From contig NZ_JAHKRN010000003.1 in NCBI RefSeq assembly GCF_019396385.1, positions 186,001-250,000 of the forward strand: 64,000 bases of DNA. The letters run 5' to 3'. This DNA is from Nonomuraea harbinensis. Lineage in GTDB: Bacteria > Actinomycetota > Actinomycetes > Streptosporangiales > Streptosporangiaceae. Below the pieces are notes generated by a model. The model was given only the letters and a program-made list of their open reading frames with translations, ran no database searches and was not told where the DNA came from. The position numbers and the translations under genes are program-made. Below are positions 36,517-46,206 of this stretch, piece by piece; position 1 is the first letter of the stretch, and each line of letters opens with the position of its first letter.

Positions 36517-37880
36517 TGAGTCTCACCTGCGTCGCCGGGCTGGGCGTGTCCGGCACCGCCGTCGCCAGGGCCCTCGCCGGGCGGGGCGAGCGCGTGGTGG
36601 TCGTGGAGTCCGGCGGGGGAGAGCGGCAGCTGGCCGCGGCGGCGGAGCTGTCCGGCCGCGGCGTGGAGGTCCGGCTCGGCCCGCTGTCGCTGCCCGAGGG
36701 CACCACCCGGCTGGTCACCACCGGCTGGGCGCCGCACCACCCGCTGATCGCAGCCGCCCTGTCGGCGGGCGTCGAGGTGATCGGCGAGGTGGAGCTCGCC
36801 TGGCGGCTGCGGCCCGCCGAGCCCGCCCCCTGGCTGGCGCTCACCGGCACCAACGGCAAGACCACCGCCGTGCGCATGCTCACCGCCATGCTGACCGCCG
36901 CCGGTCACAAGGCCGCCGCCGTCGGCAACGTGGGCGTGCCCGTCGTCGAAGCCGTGCGCGAGCCGTACGACGTGCTCGCGGTCGAGTTGTCCAGCTTCCA
37001 GCTCCACTGGTCGGCCACGCTCGCCCCGCACGCCGCGGCCGTGCTCAACGTGGCGCCCGACCACCTCGACTGGCACGGCTCGATGGACGCCTACGCGGCC
37101 GCCAAGGGGCGCGTCTTCGAACGGGCCGGCACCGTGATCTACAACGCCGACGACCCGGAGTGCGCCAGGCTGGCCGGGCCGTACCCCGGCGCGGTCGGGT
37201 TCACGCTGCGCGTCCCCAGGCCGGGCCAGGTCGGCCTGGTCGAGGACCTGCTGGTCGACCGGGCCTTCGTCGGCGACCCCGTGGAGGCGGCCGAGGAGCT
37301 CGCCACGCTCGCCGACGTGCGCCCGCTCGCGCCCCACAACGTCGCCAACGCCCTGGCCGCCGCCGCGCTGGCCCGCGCGTTCGGCGTGCCGGCGGAAGCG
37401 GTGCGGCAGGGCCTGCGGGACTTCACGCCCGACCCGCACCGGCTGGCGCACGTCGCCAGGGTCGCCGAGGTCGACTACGTGGACGACTCCAAGGCCACCA
37501 ACCCGCACGCTGCCGCGGCCGCGCTGGCGTCCTACCCGTCGATCGTGTGGGTGGCCGGCGGGCAGCTCAAGGGCGCCGACGTGGCCGACCTGGTCAGCCA
37601 GGCCGCGCCGCGGCTGCGCGGGGCCGTCCTGCTCGGCGCCGACCGGGCCAGGATCGCCGAAGCTCTCGCGCGACACGCGCCGAATGTCCCCGTCGTGGAC
37701 ATCGAAGGTCAGGACACTGGTGTGATGGACCGTGTCGTGACCGAAGCCTCCCGCCTCGCCTCCCCCGGGGACACCGTGCTGCTCGCCCCGGCGGGCGCCT
37801 CGCTGGACATGTTCCCCGGCTACCCGGCCCGAGGGGAGGCCTTCGCGCGAGCCGTACGCGCCTTGGCGGCGGGCACGTGA
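36516..37880 (+). CDS. murD: UDP-MurNAc-L-alanine:D-glutamate ligase
   Basis: Adds D-glutamate to UDP-MurNAc-L-Ala. The 454-aa protein starts with a short Rossmann-like domain (LTCVAGLGVSGTAVARALA), then the ATP loop ALTGTNGKTTAVRML, ELSSFQLHW, NVAPDHLDWHGS, and the C-terminal DDSKATNPHAAAAAL. ATG 36516 overlaps the mraY stop by one base (TGATG) and its family-like sequence begins exactly there. Confidence 0.95.
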   Translation: MSLTCVAGLGVSGTAVARALAGRGERVVVVESGGGERQLAAAAELSGRGVEVRLGPLSLPEGTTRLVTTGWAPHHPLIAAALSAGVEVIGEVELAWRLRPAEPAPWLALTGTNGKTTAVRMLTAMLTAAGHKAAAVGNVGVPVVEAVREPYDVLAVELSSFQLHWSATLAPHAAAVLNVAPDHLDWHGSMDAYAAAKGRVFERAGTVIYNADDPECARLAGPYPGAVGFTLRVPRPGQVGLVEDLLVDRAFVGDPVEAAEELATLADVRPLAPHNVANALAAAALARAFGVPAEAVRQGLRDFTPDPHRLAHVARVAEVDYVDDSKATNPHAAAAALASYPSIVWVAGGQLKGADVADLVSQAAPRLRGAVLLGADRARIAEALARHAPNVPVVDIEGQDTGVMDRVVTEASRLASPGDTVLLAPAGASLDMFPGYPARGEAFARAVRALAAGT

Positions 37881-39169
37881 GCACGGCCACCGGCGAACGC
37901 GCCGAGCCCGCCCGCCCGGCCGCCACGCAGCAGCCGTCCACCTGGGCCCGCGAGCGGCTCGGCACGCTCAAGGAGCTCCTCGACAAGCCGCTGGCGACCT
38001 ACTACCTGATCCTCGGGTGCAGCCTGCTGCTGCTCGCGCTCGGGCTGATGATGGTGCTCTCCGCCTCCAGCATCGAGGCGATGCAGGAGACCGGCAACCC
38101 GTTCTACTGGTTCATCAAGCAGTCGCTGTCGGCGGCCGTCGGGCTGCCCATCATGTGGTTCTTCACGCAGCTGCCCTACCGGTTCTTCCGGTGGATGGGC
38201 TATCCGCTGATGGCGTTGTCGATCATCGCGCTGGTCCTGGTGCTGTTCATCGGCTCGTCCGAGCTGGGCGCGCAGCGGTGGATCTACTTCGGCCCGTTCA
38301 CCGTCCAGCCGTCCGAGCCGGCCAAGCTCGGGCTGGCGCTGTGGGGGGCCGACCTGCTGGCGCGGCGGGTGCGCAAGGGCCGCATCGAGTGGCGGCAGAT
38401 GCTCATCCCGCTGCTGCCGGGCACCGCCATCCTGGCCATCCTGGTCATGCTCGGCAGCGACCTCGGCACCACGCTCGTGCTGTTCCTGATCTTCCTGGCG
38501 CTGCTGTGGGTGGTGGGGGCGCCGGTCAAGCTGTTCGGCGGCATCCTCTCGCTCGCCGTGCTGGCCGCCGTCATCATGATCACCGTGGAGCCCTACCGGC
38601 TGGCCCGCGTCGGCGCCTTCCTCGACCCGTGGGCCGACGCGCAGGGCGCCGGCTACCAGGCCGTGCAGGGGCAGATCGCGATGGGCTCGGGCGGCTGGTT
38701 CGGGCTCGGGCTCGGCAGCAGCAGGCAGAAGTGGGACTGGCTGCCGCACGGCGAGAGCGACTTCATCTTCGCCATCCTCGGCGAGGAGCTCGGGCTGATG
38801 GGCACGCTGCTGGTGGTGGCGCTGTTCGGCCTGCTCGGGTACGCCGGGCTGCGGGTGGCCTCCCGGGTCAACGACGCGTTCGTCCGGCTGGTCTCCGTCG
38901 CGGTCGTGGCCTGGGTCGTCGGGCAGGCCATCGTCAACATGGGCGCGGTGCTCGGGGTCCTGCCGATCACCGGCATCCCGCTGCCGCTGGTCTCCTACGG
39001 CGGGTCCGCGCTGCTGCCCACGCTGGCGGCGCTGGGCATGCTGCTGTCGTTCGCCAAGCGGGAGCCGGGGGCGCGTGAGGCTCTGGCCGCGCGTGGCCCC
39101 GGACCGGCCGTGCGGGCCCTAAGCTGGCTTGGCCTGGGGGGTATGACCAGAGGCCGAGGAAGACGTTAG
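37877..39169 (+). CDS. ftsW: Septal peptidoglycan polymerase FtsW (SEDS)
   Basis: A 430-aa SEDS glycosyltransferase that polymerises lipid II together with FtsI. About ten membrane helices; key SEDS segments are QRWIYFGPFTVQPSEPAKLGLALW, the loop around DLGTTLVLF (catalytic Asp region), GSGGWFGLGLGSSRQKWDWLPHGESDFIFAILGEELG, and PLPLVSYGGSALL. The N-terminal 35 residues are soluble. It overlaps murD by 4 nt and precedes murG. Confidence 0.94.
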   Translation: MSTATGERAEPARPAATQQPSTWARERLGTLKELLDKPLATYYLILGCSLLLLALGLMMVLSASSIEAMQETGNPFYWFIKQSLSAAVGLPIMWFFTQLPYRFFRWMGYPLMALSIIALVLVLFIGSSELGAQRWIYFGPFTVQPSEPAKLGLALWGADLLARRVRKGRIEWRQMLIPLLPGTAILAILVMLGSDLGTTLVLFLIFLALLWVVGAPVKLFGGILSLAVLAAVIMITVEPYRLARVGAFLDPWADAQGAGYQAVQGQIAMGSGGWFGLGLGSSRQKWDWLPHGESDFIFAILGEELGLMGTLLVVALFGLLGYAGLRVASRVNDAFVRLVSVAVVAWVVGQAIVNMGAVLGVLPITGIPLPLVSYGGSALLPTLAALGMLLSFAKREPGAREALAARGPGPAVRALSWLGLGGMTRGRGRR

Positions 39170-39181
39170 GGAGTGACCGAC

Positions 39182-40258
39182 ATGAGGGTGGTCCTCGCCG
39201 GTGGCGGGACGGCCGGGCACATCGAGCCGGCGCTCGCCCTGGCCGACGCGCTGCGCCGCCTCGACGCGAGCATCGGCGTGACCTGCGTGGGCACCGAGCG
39301 GGGGCTGGAGACCCGTCTCGTCCCGGCCAGGGGCTACGAGCTGGAGCTGGTGCCGGCCGTGCCGCTGCCCAGGGCGCTCACGCCGCAGCTGCTGACCGTC
39401 CCCGGCCGCCTCGCCGGGGCGGTCAACGCGGTCGCCGCCGTCCTCGACCGGACGCGGGCCGACATCCTGGTCGGTTTCGGCGGCTACGTCGCCACCCCCG
39501 CCTACCTCGCCGCCAAGCGGCGCGGCCTGCCGATCGTGGTTCACGAGGCCAACCCGAAGCCCGGCCTGGCCAACCGGCTCGGCGCCAAGCTCACTGACCA
39601 CGTCTTCACCGGCTTCCCCGACGCCTCGATCGCCAAGGCCGAATACATCGGCACCCCGCTGCGCCGCCAGATCGTCGAGCTCGACCGGCTGTCCATGGGC
39701 GACAGGGCCCGCTCCTGGTTCGGGCTGCAGACCGACCGGCCGACGCTGCTGGTGTTCGGCGGCTCCCAGGGCGCCAGGTCGATCAACGACGCCGCGCTGG
39801 CGGCCGCGCACGCCCTGCGCGCCGCGGGGGTGCAGGTGCTGCACGTGGTCGGCGCCAAGAACACCGTCGAGCACGAGCCGCCGCCCGGCGACCCTCAGTA
39901 CGTCCTGCTGCCGTACCTCGACCGGATGGACCTCGCCTACGCGGCCGCCGACGTGGCGCTGTGCCGCAGCGGCGCGCTCACCTGCGCCGAGCTCACCGCC
40001 GTCGGCCTGCCCGCCGCGTACGTGCCGCTGCCGCACGGCAACGGCGAGCAGCGGATGAACGCCGAGCGCGTCACGGCGGGCGCGGGCGGCATGTTGGTGG
40101 ACGACGCCGAACTGTCATCTGATTGGATCATTGATCACGTGCTGCCCCTTCTCCACGACCCCGAACGGGTCGCCGTCATGTCAGAGGCGGCCTCGGCGCT
40201 GGGCACGAAGGACGCGGACGTCACGCTCGCCAGGAAAGTGTTGGAGATAGTCCGATGA
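39182..40258 (+). CDS. murG: UDP-GlcNAc:lipid I GlcNAc transferase
   Basis: Adds GlcNAc to lipid I to give lipid II. This 358-aa GT-B enzyme has the first glycine loop [13 protein letters not shown], the [14 protein letters not shown] segment, [22 protein letters not shown], and [14 protein letters not shown] (donor site). ATG 39182 has AGGGAG 8 nt upstream; the GTG at 39173 is also in frame but lies on top of that ribosome site. It overlaps murC by 4 nt. Confidence 0.94.
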   Translation: MRVVLAGGGTAGHIEPALALADALRRLDASIGVTCVGTERGLETRLVPARGYELELVPAVPLPRALTPQLLTVPGRLAGAVNAVAAVLDRTRADILVGFGGYVATPAYLAAKRRGLPIVVHEANPKPGLANRLGAKLTDHVFTGFPDASIAKAEYIGTPLRRQIVELDRLSMGDRARSWFGLQTDRPTLLVFGGSQGARSINDAALAAAHALRAAGVQVLHVVGAKNTVEHEPPPGDPQYVLLPYLDRMDLAYAAADVALCRSGALTCAELTAVGLPAAYVPLPHGNGEQRMNAERVTAGAGGMLVDDAELSSDWIIDHVLPLLHDPERVAVMSEAASALGTKDADVTLARKVLEIVR

Positions 40259-41664
40259 GTCTCGTCAAGCTGGTCGATCCCGTCGCCGCGGAAGAACTGG
40301 GCAGGGTCCACTTCATCGGCATCGGCGGTGCGGGCATGTCCGGCATCGCGCGCATCCTTCTCAAGCGCGGCGTGCGCGTGTCCGGGAGCGACGCCCGCAG
40401 CGGCGAGCTGGTCACCGAGCTGCGCGAGCTGGGCGCGACCGTGCACATCGGCCACGCCGCCTCGCACATCAAGGACGTCGACACGGTGGTCGTGTCCACC
40501 GCCATCCGCGATTCCAACCCCGAGCTGGGCGAGGCGCTCAAGCAGCGGCTGCGGGTCATCCCGCGGGCCGCCGCGCTCGCCGCCGTGATGTCCGGCCGCA
40601 CCGGCGTGGCGATCGCCGGCACCCACGGCAAGACCACCACCACCTCGATGCTCACCGTCGCCCTGCAGAAGTGCGGCGCCGACCCGTCCTACTGCGTGGG
40701 CGGCCAGCTCGTCACGACCGGCCTGGGCGCCGACGAGGGCTCGGGCCAGGTGTTCGTGGCCGAGGCCGACGAGAGCGACGGCTCGTTCCTCATGCTGGCC
40801 CCGGAGATCGCCGTGGTCACCAACGTGGAGGCCGACCATCTCGACAACTACGGTGACCCGCGCGCCGTGCACGACAGCTTCGCCCGGTTCGTCGACCGGG
40901 TCGGCGAGCTCCTCGTGGTCTGCGCCGACGACCCGGGCGCGGCCGAGGTGGCCGAGGTGGCCCGCCGCCGCGGCAAGCGCGTGGTGACGTACGGGACCGC
41001 CGCCGACTACCGGATCTCCGGGGTCAGGCCCGACGGGTTCGGCACCGTCTTCACCATCGAGGGGCCGGGCGCGAGCAAGGGCGAGGTGCGGCTGGCCGTC
41101 CCCGGGGCGCACAACGCGCTCAACGCCACCGCGGTGATCGCCGTGGCCGATGAGCTGGGCCTGCCGTTCGAGGAGATCAGAGACGGGCTGGCGGCCTTCA
41201 CCGGGGCCAAGCGGCGCTTCGAGGCCAAGGGCGAGGCCGGCGGGGTCGTGGTGTTCGACAGCTACGCCCATCACCCGACCGAGCTGGCCGCCGACCTCAG
41301 AGCGGCGCGCGACGTGGTCGCCTCCTACTCCGGCGACGGCCGGGTCATCGCGATCTTCCAGCCGCACCTCTACTCGCGCACCCGCTTCTTCGCCGACGAG
41401 TTCGGCACCGCGCTCGGGCTGGCCGACGAGGCGATCGTGCTGGACGTGTACGGCGCCCGCGAGGATCCCGAGCCGGGCGTGTCCGGGGCCCTGGTGGCCG
41501 GTCTGGTCCCGCTGCCCGCCGAGCGGGTGGCGTACGTGCCGGACCGGTCGGCGGTGGCCGACTTCGTCGCGGGCCGGGCCAGGCCGGGCGACCTCGTGCT
41601 CACCATGGGCGCCGGAGACGTCACCGAGCTGGGGCCGCGGATCGTCGCGGCCCTGTCGCGCTGA
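40255..41664 (+). CDS. murC: UDP-MurNAc:L-alanine ligase
   Basis: First amino-acid-adding step of the stem peptide. The 469-aa protein has [13 protein letters not shown] near the start, the ATP loop [36 protein letters not shown] and DSYAHHPTE near residue 338, the MurC signature. Its ATG overlaps the murG stop; ftsQ follows after 12 nt. Confidence 0.95.
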   Translation: MSLVKLVDPVAAEELGRVHFIGIGGAGMSGIARILLKRGVRVSGSDARSGELVTELRELGATVHIGHAASHIKDVDTVVVSTAIRDSNPELGEALKQRLRVIPRAAALAAVMSGRTGVAIAGTHGKTTTTSMLTVALQKCGADPSYCVGGQLVTTGLGADEGSGQVFVAEADESDGSFLMLAPEIAVVTNVEADHLDNYGDPRAVHDSFARFVDRVGELLVVCADDPGAAEVAEVARRRGKRVVTYGTAADYRISGVRPDGFGTVFTIEGPGASKGEVRLAVPGAHNALNATAVIAVADELGLPFEEIRDGLAAFTGAKRRFEAKGEAGGVVVFDSYAHHPTELAADLRAARDVVASYSGDGRVIAIFQPHLYSRTRFFADEFGTALGLADEAIVLDVYGAREDPEPGVSGALVAGLVPLPAERVAYVPDRSAVADFVAGRARPGDLVLTMGAGDVTELGPRIVAALSR

Positions 41665-41676
41665 GCCGGGGGCGCG

Positions 41677-42339
41677 GTGACCGCTCGCAAGGTCTTCCTG
41701 GTCCTGCTCACCGCCGGCGTGGTGGGCACGGCGGCGTGGCTGGTGTTCTTCTCGCCGGTGCTCGGAGTCCGGACGGTGGAGATCGTGGGAAATGTCACAC
41801 TAGCGCCCGATGTGGTGAGGAAAGCCGCGGCGGTGCCCGATCTGCACCCCCTGGCCACCGTCGACCTGGCACAGGTCGAGGACCGGGTCCGCGGCATCCG
41901 TCAGGTCGCCTCCGCGAAGGTCGACCGCGTCTGGCCCGCCACGCTCCGGATCGAGGTGGTGGAGCGGGAGCCGGTCGCGCAGATCCCGGCCGGAGACAAG
42001 ATCGCCGTCATCGACAAGACCGGGGCGGTCATCGAGTTGCGCGACGTGGCGCCGCCCATGCTGCCGGTGCTGAAGGTGGCCAGTCCGGCCGTCGGCGACC
42101 CCGCCACCATGGCGGCGCTGGACGTGGTGCGCGGCCTGCCGGCGAGCATCTCGGGGCGGGTTCGCCAGGTCAGCGCCACGACGGGGGAGGACGTCACCCT
42201 GGGCCTGTCCGACGGGCGCACCGTCGTCTGGGGCGGCACCGACCGGCCCGAGGCCAAGGCGCGCATCCTGCGGAGCCTGTTGAAGCGTAAGGCCGAGGTG
42301 TACGACGTGAGCTCTCCGGACGTGGTGACCCTCAAGTGA
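41677..42339 (+). CDS. ftsQ: Cell division protein FtsQ
   Basis: A 220-aa bitopic division protein: short cytoplasmic start, one helix (VFLVLLTAGVVGTAAWLVFF), a POTRA domain (GVRTVEIVGNVTLAPDVVRKAA) and an FtsQ beta domain (VWPATLRIEVVEREPVAQI). It recruits FtsL/DivIC to the divisome. GTG 41677 is 12 nt past murC. It ends the main dcw transcript; a 367-nt regulatory gap precedes ftsZ. Confidence 0.92.
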   Translation: MTARKVFLVLLTAGVVGTAAWLVFFSPVLGVRTVEIVGNVTLAPDVVRKAAAVPDLHPLATVDLAQVEDRVRGIRQVASAKVDRVWPATLRIEVVEREPVAQIPAGDKIAVIDKTGAVIELRDVAPPMLPVLKVASPAVGDPATMAALDVVRGLPASISGRVRQVSATTGEDVTLGLSDGRTVVWGGTDRPEAKARILRSLLKRKAEVYDVSSPDVVTLK

Positions 42340-42458
42340 TCCAATTCCGGATAAGACGCCGCGAAGCATCGCGCGTACCCGGGAAACACGGCGACTTCCC
42401 GCCAGGCGTGTCGCCGAGCCTGTGCCGGGCAGCAGGCGCGACGTGAGAGCCTGTAGAT

Positions 42459-42632
42459 CGGGTAGAGCGGCAGGGAGTACCCGACCAGGCAAGACGTCAG
42501 AGCGAAACGGACAGCCCGCGACACGCCGGACGTGCTTGCGGCGCGGTTAGTTGACCCGCCCGGAGCGTAACTCCTACTGTCCGTATCAATCCTCAGGTTG
42601 ACATAAATCTAAATCTCAACTTGAGGTTGAGA
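42459..42632 (+). promoter_or_regulatory. ftsZ upstream promoter region with inverted repeats
   Basis: The ftsQ-ftsZ gap (42340-42706) holds several signals. CGGGTA (42459-42464) and TACCCG (42478-42483) form an inverted repeat. TTGACC (42551-42556) with TACTGT (42575-42580), spacer 18, is a candidate promoter. TTGACA (42598-42603) is a strong -35 match. TCTCAAC (42614-42620) and GTTGAGA (42626-42632) form a perfect inverted repeat around TTGAG and would overlap the -10 area of that promoter. In Streptomyces several ftsZ promoters, one developmentally controlled, lie at this place. Confidence 0.6.
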
Positions 42633-42706
42633 GTTACCCGAACTGACAAGACGCGGAGACAATCCGCACCGAAATGGCAAGTCAACGAGCGGAAAGGCCC
42701 CTCGTC

Positions 42707-44212
42707 GTGGCAGCACCGCAGAACTACCTCGCGGTCATCAAGGTCGTCGGCATCGGCGGCGGCGGAGTCAACGCCGTCAACCGGATGATCGAAGAGGGAC
42801 TCAAGGGCGTCGAGTTCATCGCGATAAACACCGACGCCCAGGCGCTGCTGATGAGTGACGCCGACGTCAAACTGGACGTGGGCCGCGAGCTCACGCGCGG
42901 CCTCGGCGCGGGGGCCAACCCCGACGTGGGGCGCAAGGCGGCCGAAGACCACCGCGAGGAGATCGAGGAGGTCCTCAAGGGGGCCGACATGGTCTTCGTC
43001 ACGGCGGGTGAGGGCGGCGGCACCGGCACGGGCGGCGCGCCCGTCGTGGCCAACATCGCGCGCTCCCTGGGCGCCCTGACCATAGGCGTGGTCACCCGGC
43101 CGTTCAGCTTCGAGGGCCGCCGCCGGGCCATGCAGGCCGAGGCCGGCATCGAGACGCTGCGCGACGAGGTCGACACCCTCATCGTGATCCCCAACGACCG
43201 GCTGCTGTCGATCTCCGACCGGCAGGTCAGCGTCCTCGACGCGTTCAAGGCCGCCGACCAGGTGCTGCTCTCCGGTGTGCAGGGCATCACCGACCTGATC
43301 ACCACGCCCGGTCTGATCAACCTCGACTTCGCCGACGTGAAGTCCGTCATGTCCGGCGCCGGCTCGGCGCTCATGGGCATCGGCCACGCGCGCGGCGACG
43401 ACCGCTCGGTGGCCGCCGCCGAGATGGCCGTCTCCAGCCCGCTGCTGGAGGCCAGCATCGACGGCGCCCACGGCGTGCTGCTGTCGATCGCGGGTGGCTC
43501 CGACCTCGGCCTGTTCGAGATCAACGAGGCGGCGCAGCTCGTGTCCATGGCGGCCGCGCCCGACGCCAACATCATCTTCGGCACGGTCATCGACGACGCG
43601 CTGGGCGACGAGGTGCGGGTCACCGTGATCGCCGCGGGGTTCGACGACGTGCCGCAGAACGACAAGCAGGCGCCGCGCCCGCAGACCCGCCCCGCCACCG
43701 CCGCGAGCGGCACCGGCGCCGCCTCCAGCGTGCCGCCGTCCGGGCTGCGCTCCAGCGCGCCGACGCCGCCCAAGCCGGAGCCCGCGCGCCCCGAGGCGCG
43801 CTCCGACTTCAGGCCGGAGCCCCGTACGGACTTCCGCCAGGAGCCGCGCTCCGACTTCCGCCAGGAGCCGCGTCCCGAGCCCCGTCCCGAGCCGCGCTCC
43901 GACTTCAGGCCGGAGCCCCGCACGGACTTCCGCCAGGAGTCCCGTACGGAACCGCGCCCCGAGCCGCGCCCGGAGCCCCGCCCCGAGCCGGTGCGCCCGG
44001 CGGAGAGCGTCCAGGACCCCGCCCCGGCCTCCTCCGCCGACGAGACGCCGGCTGACGGGCCTTCCGGTCCGGTGTCGATCCCGCGCCCCGCTCCGGAGCC
44101 TGCCAATCCGCCCACGCCCATCACCTCCCGCATGTCGGAGCCCGGCAAACGTCGTCCGGTGGTCTTCGAAGAGCAGGAGGAGGAACTCGACGTCCCCGAC
44201 TTCCTCAAGTAA
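42707..44212 (+). CDS. ftsZ: Cell division GTPase FtsZ
   Basis: Tubulin-like GTPase forming the Z-ring. GTG 42707 gives the actinobacterial start [19 protein letters not shown] and has GGAAAGG 9 nt upstream; an in-frame ATG at 42674 would add eleven unusual residues. The 501-aa protein has the tubulin signature [12 protein letters not shown], the T7 loop [11 protein letters not shown], and a C-terminal conserved tail ending [10 protein letters not shown], which binds SepF. The linker between about residues 325 and 480 is long, Pro/Arg-rich and built of duplicated units. Confidence 0.97.
   Translation: MAAPQNYLAVIKVVGIGGGGVNAVNRMIEEGLKGVEFIAINTDAQALLMSDADVKLDVGRELTRGLGAGANPDVGRKAAEDHREEIEEVLKGADMVFVTAGEGGGTGTGGAPVVANIARSLGALTIGVVTRPFSFEGRRRAMQAEAGIETLRDEVDTLIVIPNDRLLSISDRQVSVLDAFKAADQVLLSGVQGITDLITTPGLINLDFADVKSVMSGAGSALMGIGHARGDDRSVAAAEMAVSSPLLEASIDGAHGVLLSIAGGSDLGLFEINEAAQLVSMAAAPDANIIFGTVIDDALGDEVRVTVIAAGFDDVPQNDKQAPRPQTRPATAASGTGAASSVPPSGLRSSAPTPPKPEPARPEARSDFRPEPRTDFRQEPRSDFRQEPRPEPRPEPRSDFRPEPRTDFRQESRTEPRPEPRPEPRPEPVRPAESVQDPAPASSADETPADGPSGPVSIPRPAPEPANPPTPITSRMSEPGKRRPVVFEEQEEELDVPDFLK
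43799..43990 (+). repeat. 96-bp tandem duplication in the ftsZ linker
   Basis: Two in-frame 32-codon units start with [15 protein letters not shown]; the second begins 96 bp after the first (43801 and 43897 mark the same codon). Each unit ends in runs of RPEP. Copies differ at several positions, so the duplication is not very recent or is under drift. Confidence 0.75.
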
Positions 44213-44227
44213 CCGTTCCACCCGGCC

Positions 44228-44272
44228 GCCGCTCCCTCCGCTTCCGCACCCGTGACGCGGTACGGGAGCGGC
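44228..44272 (+). terminator. Hairpin after ftsZ
   Basis: GCCGCTCCC (44228-44236) and GGGAGCGGC (44264-44272) are perfect complements enclosing a nested CCGC/GCGG pairing. It starts 16 nt after the ftsZ stop and probably terminates or attenuates the transcript before ylmE. The gap to ylmE (44213-44398) holds no ylmD gene. Confidence 0.6.
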
Positions 44273-44398
44273 GCCGCCATGTCAGGCCCCGTTCGCGGGG
44301 CTGCCGGTGGAGGGCGGGGCGACAGGGCGTCCCGGGGGTCCTCCCCCCAGGCGGGTGCGTGGTGTGCGGGGGAAAATGGGCTGACAGGAAGGAGAGGC

Positions 44399-45091
44399 GT
44401 GCGGAAGGAAGAGATCGCCTCGCGCGTGGCCGAGGTGGACGAGCGGATCGCCGCGGCGTGCCGGGCGGCGGGGCGGGACCGGGACGAGGTGACGCTGATC
44501 GCCGTGACCAAGACGTACCCGGCCGACGACGTGCGGATCCTGGCCGGGCTGGGCCTGCGCGACGTGGGCGAGAACCGCGACCAGGAGGCCGCGCCGAAGG
44601 CGCGCGAGTGCGCCGACCTGCCGTTGACCTGGCACTTCGTCGGTCAGTTGCAGACGAACAAGGTCCGCTCCGTGGTGGGGTACGCCGACGTGATCCACTC
44701 GGTGGACCGGCCCCGGCTGGCGAGGGCGATCAGCGGGGAGGCCGTCAAGCGGGGCAGGGAGGTCTGCTGCCTGGTGCAGGTGGCGCTCGACGACGACCCG
44801 GGGCGCGGCGGCGCCGTCCTGGCCGACGTGCCGGCGCTGGCCGACCTGATCGCCGGCGCTCCCGGTCTGCGGCTCGGCGGGGTCATGGCGGTGGCGCCGC
44901 TGGGCGAGGATCCGGCCAAGGCGTTCGCGAGGCTGCGTGATGTCGCGGTGGCCGTACAGGAGGGGCACCCACGTGCCACGATGATTTCCGCGGGGATGAG
45001 CGACGATCTGACGGAGGCCATCGCCCACGGCGCGACACACGTGCGGGTCGGTACGGCGTTGCTCGGCCGTCGGAAGCTCTTCGTCAGGTAA
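44399..45091 (+). CDS. ylmE: PLP homeostasis protein YlmE/YggS
   Basis: A 230-aa single-domain pyridoxal-phosphate-binding TIM-barrel protein. The PLP lysine is in LIAVTKTYPADDVR; the family segments GENRDQEA, WHFVGQLQTNKVR, MAVAPLGEDP and SAGMSDDLTEAIAHGATHVRVGTALLG are present. It has no known catalytic activity and buffers PLP. GTG 44399 follows AGGAAGGAGAGG. In Streptomyces ylmD separates it from ftsZ; here that gene is absent. Confidence 0.94.
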   Translation: MRKEEIASRVAEVDERIAAACRAAGRDRDEVTLIAVTKTYPADDVRILAGLGLRDVGENRDQEAAPKARECADLPLTWHFVGQLQTNKVRSVVGYADVIHSVDRPRLARAISGEAVKRGREVCCLVQVALDDDPGRGGAVLADVPALADLIAGAPGLRLGGVMAVAPLGEDPAKAFARLRDVAVAVQEGHPRATMISAGMSDDLTEAIAHGATHVRVGTALLGRRKLFVR

Positions 45092-45229
45092 TGTCCCCTC
45101 AAGTGGGTCTTCAGGCCCATGATCCGGTAGAGGTCGATCAGCGGTGAGCTCCAAGGGGGTACGGCTACCGCCTCGGACCCGGCGACAGGCCCGAGCGAGT
45201 GCGACCATGAGCAGGAGGACGACTTAGCG

Positions 45230-45730
45230 ATGGCCGGCGCGATGCGCAAGATGGCGGTCTACCTCGGTCTCGTGGAGGACGACCGCTACGAGAGGTACGA
45301 GACCTACCCCGACGACTACCCGTACGAGGACGACGTCCAGCGCGCGGGCGAGGACCGGCCTGTCACGGTCCAGGACCGGGAGGAGGACACCGATCCGTCC
45401 GTTCCCGCCCCCAGGCCGGCCACCACTGTCCTTGAGCGCCGTACCACCGACCTGGCCCGGATCACCACCCTGCATCCCCGCACGTACAATGAAGCCCGAA
45501 CCATCGGCGAGCACTTCCGTGACGGCACCCCCGTCATCATGAACCTGACTGAGATGGTCGACAGCGACGCAAAACGGCTCGTCGATTTCGCGGCAGGTCT
45601 GGTCTTTGGCCTACATGGAAGCATTGAACGTGTTACCAACAAGGTGTTCCTGTTGTCCCCTGCCAATGTCGAGGTGACCGCCGAGGACAAGGCTCGAATC
45701 GCGGAACGCGGGTTCTTCAACCAGAGTTAG
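45230..45730 (+). CDS. sepF: Cell division protein SepF
   Basis: A 166-aa membrane-associated FtsZ anchor. The N-terminal amphipathic helix ([11 protein letters not shown]) binds membrane; an acidic Tyr-rich linker follows ([19 protein letters not shown]); the C-terminal SepF core ([34 protein letters not shown]) forms the dimer that binds the FtsZ tail. Since actinobacteria lack FtsA, SepF is the main tether. AGGAGG lies about 12 nt before ATG 45230. Confidence 0.95.
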   Translation: MAGAMRKMAVYLGLVEDDRYERYETYPDDYPYEDDVQRAGEDRPVTVQDREEDTDPSVPAPRPATTVLERRTTDLARITTLHPRTYNEARTIGEHFRDGTPVIMNLTEMVDSDAKRLVDFAAGLVFGLHGSIERVTNKVFLLSPANVEVTAEDKARIAERGFFNQS

Positions 45731-45811
45731 AGTGCTCTGTATGTCAATCGGACTCAACCGGGTCTCGCCGAGACCGGGGGAGTACATCAGAAGTGGAGGC
45801 GCGGCCGGACC

Positions 45812-46102
45812 GTGGGGATAGTCAGCCAGATCTTGGTCGTAGTCCTGTCTCTCTACCTGGTGCTTCTCATCGGCAGGATGATCTTCGAGACGGTGCAGGC
45901 GTTCGCCCGCTCGTGGCGGCCCACCGGGGTCGTGCTCGTGCTGGCGGAGGTCACGTACACCGCGACCGACCCGCCTCTCAAGTTCCTCCGCCGTTTCATT
46001 CCCCCACTGCGGTTGGGTACGGTGGCCTTTGACCTAAGCTTCACAGTCCTCTTCATCGTCGTGTTGATCTTGATCAACGTCGTAGGATCGTTCGGTCCGT
46101 GA
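45812..46102 (+). CDS. ylmG: YggT/YlmG-family membrane protein
   Basis: A 96-aa protein with two membrane helices (VSQILVVVLSLYLVLLIGRMI and FDLSFTVLFIVVLILINVV) and the conserved middle TDPPLKFLRRFIPPLRLG. YlmG lies between sepF and divIVA in most Gram-positive dcw clusters; it affects septation mildly, without a known mechanism. GTG 45812 is the likely start; the gap from sepF is 81 nt. Confidence 0.9.
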   Translation: MGIVSQILVVVLSLYLVLLIGRMIFETVQAFARSWRPTGVVLVLAEVTYTATDPPLKFLRRFIPPLRLGTVAFDLSFTVLFIVVLILINVVGSFGP

Positions 46103-46206
46103 CGAGGTCTGCAGGGCACCCGGTCATGATCCAACTCGTGTCCGCGCTGAAGTGATTCGGGTGACCGTCCCTCCGGACAGACTCCAAGCGCGCCAAGGAG
46201 ACCAAA

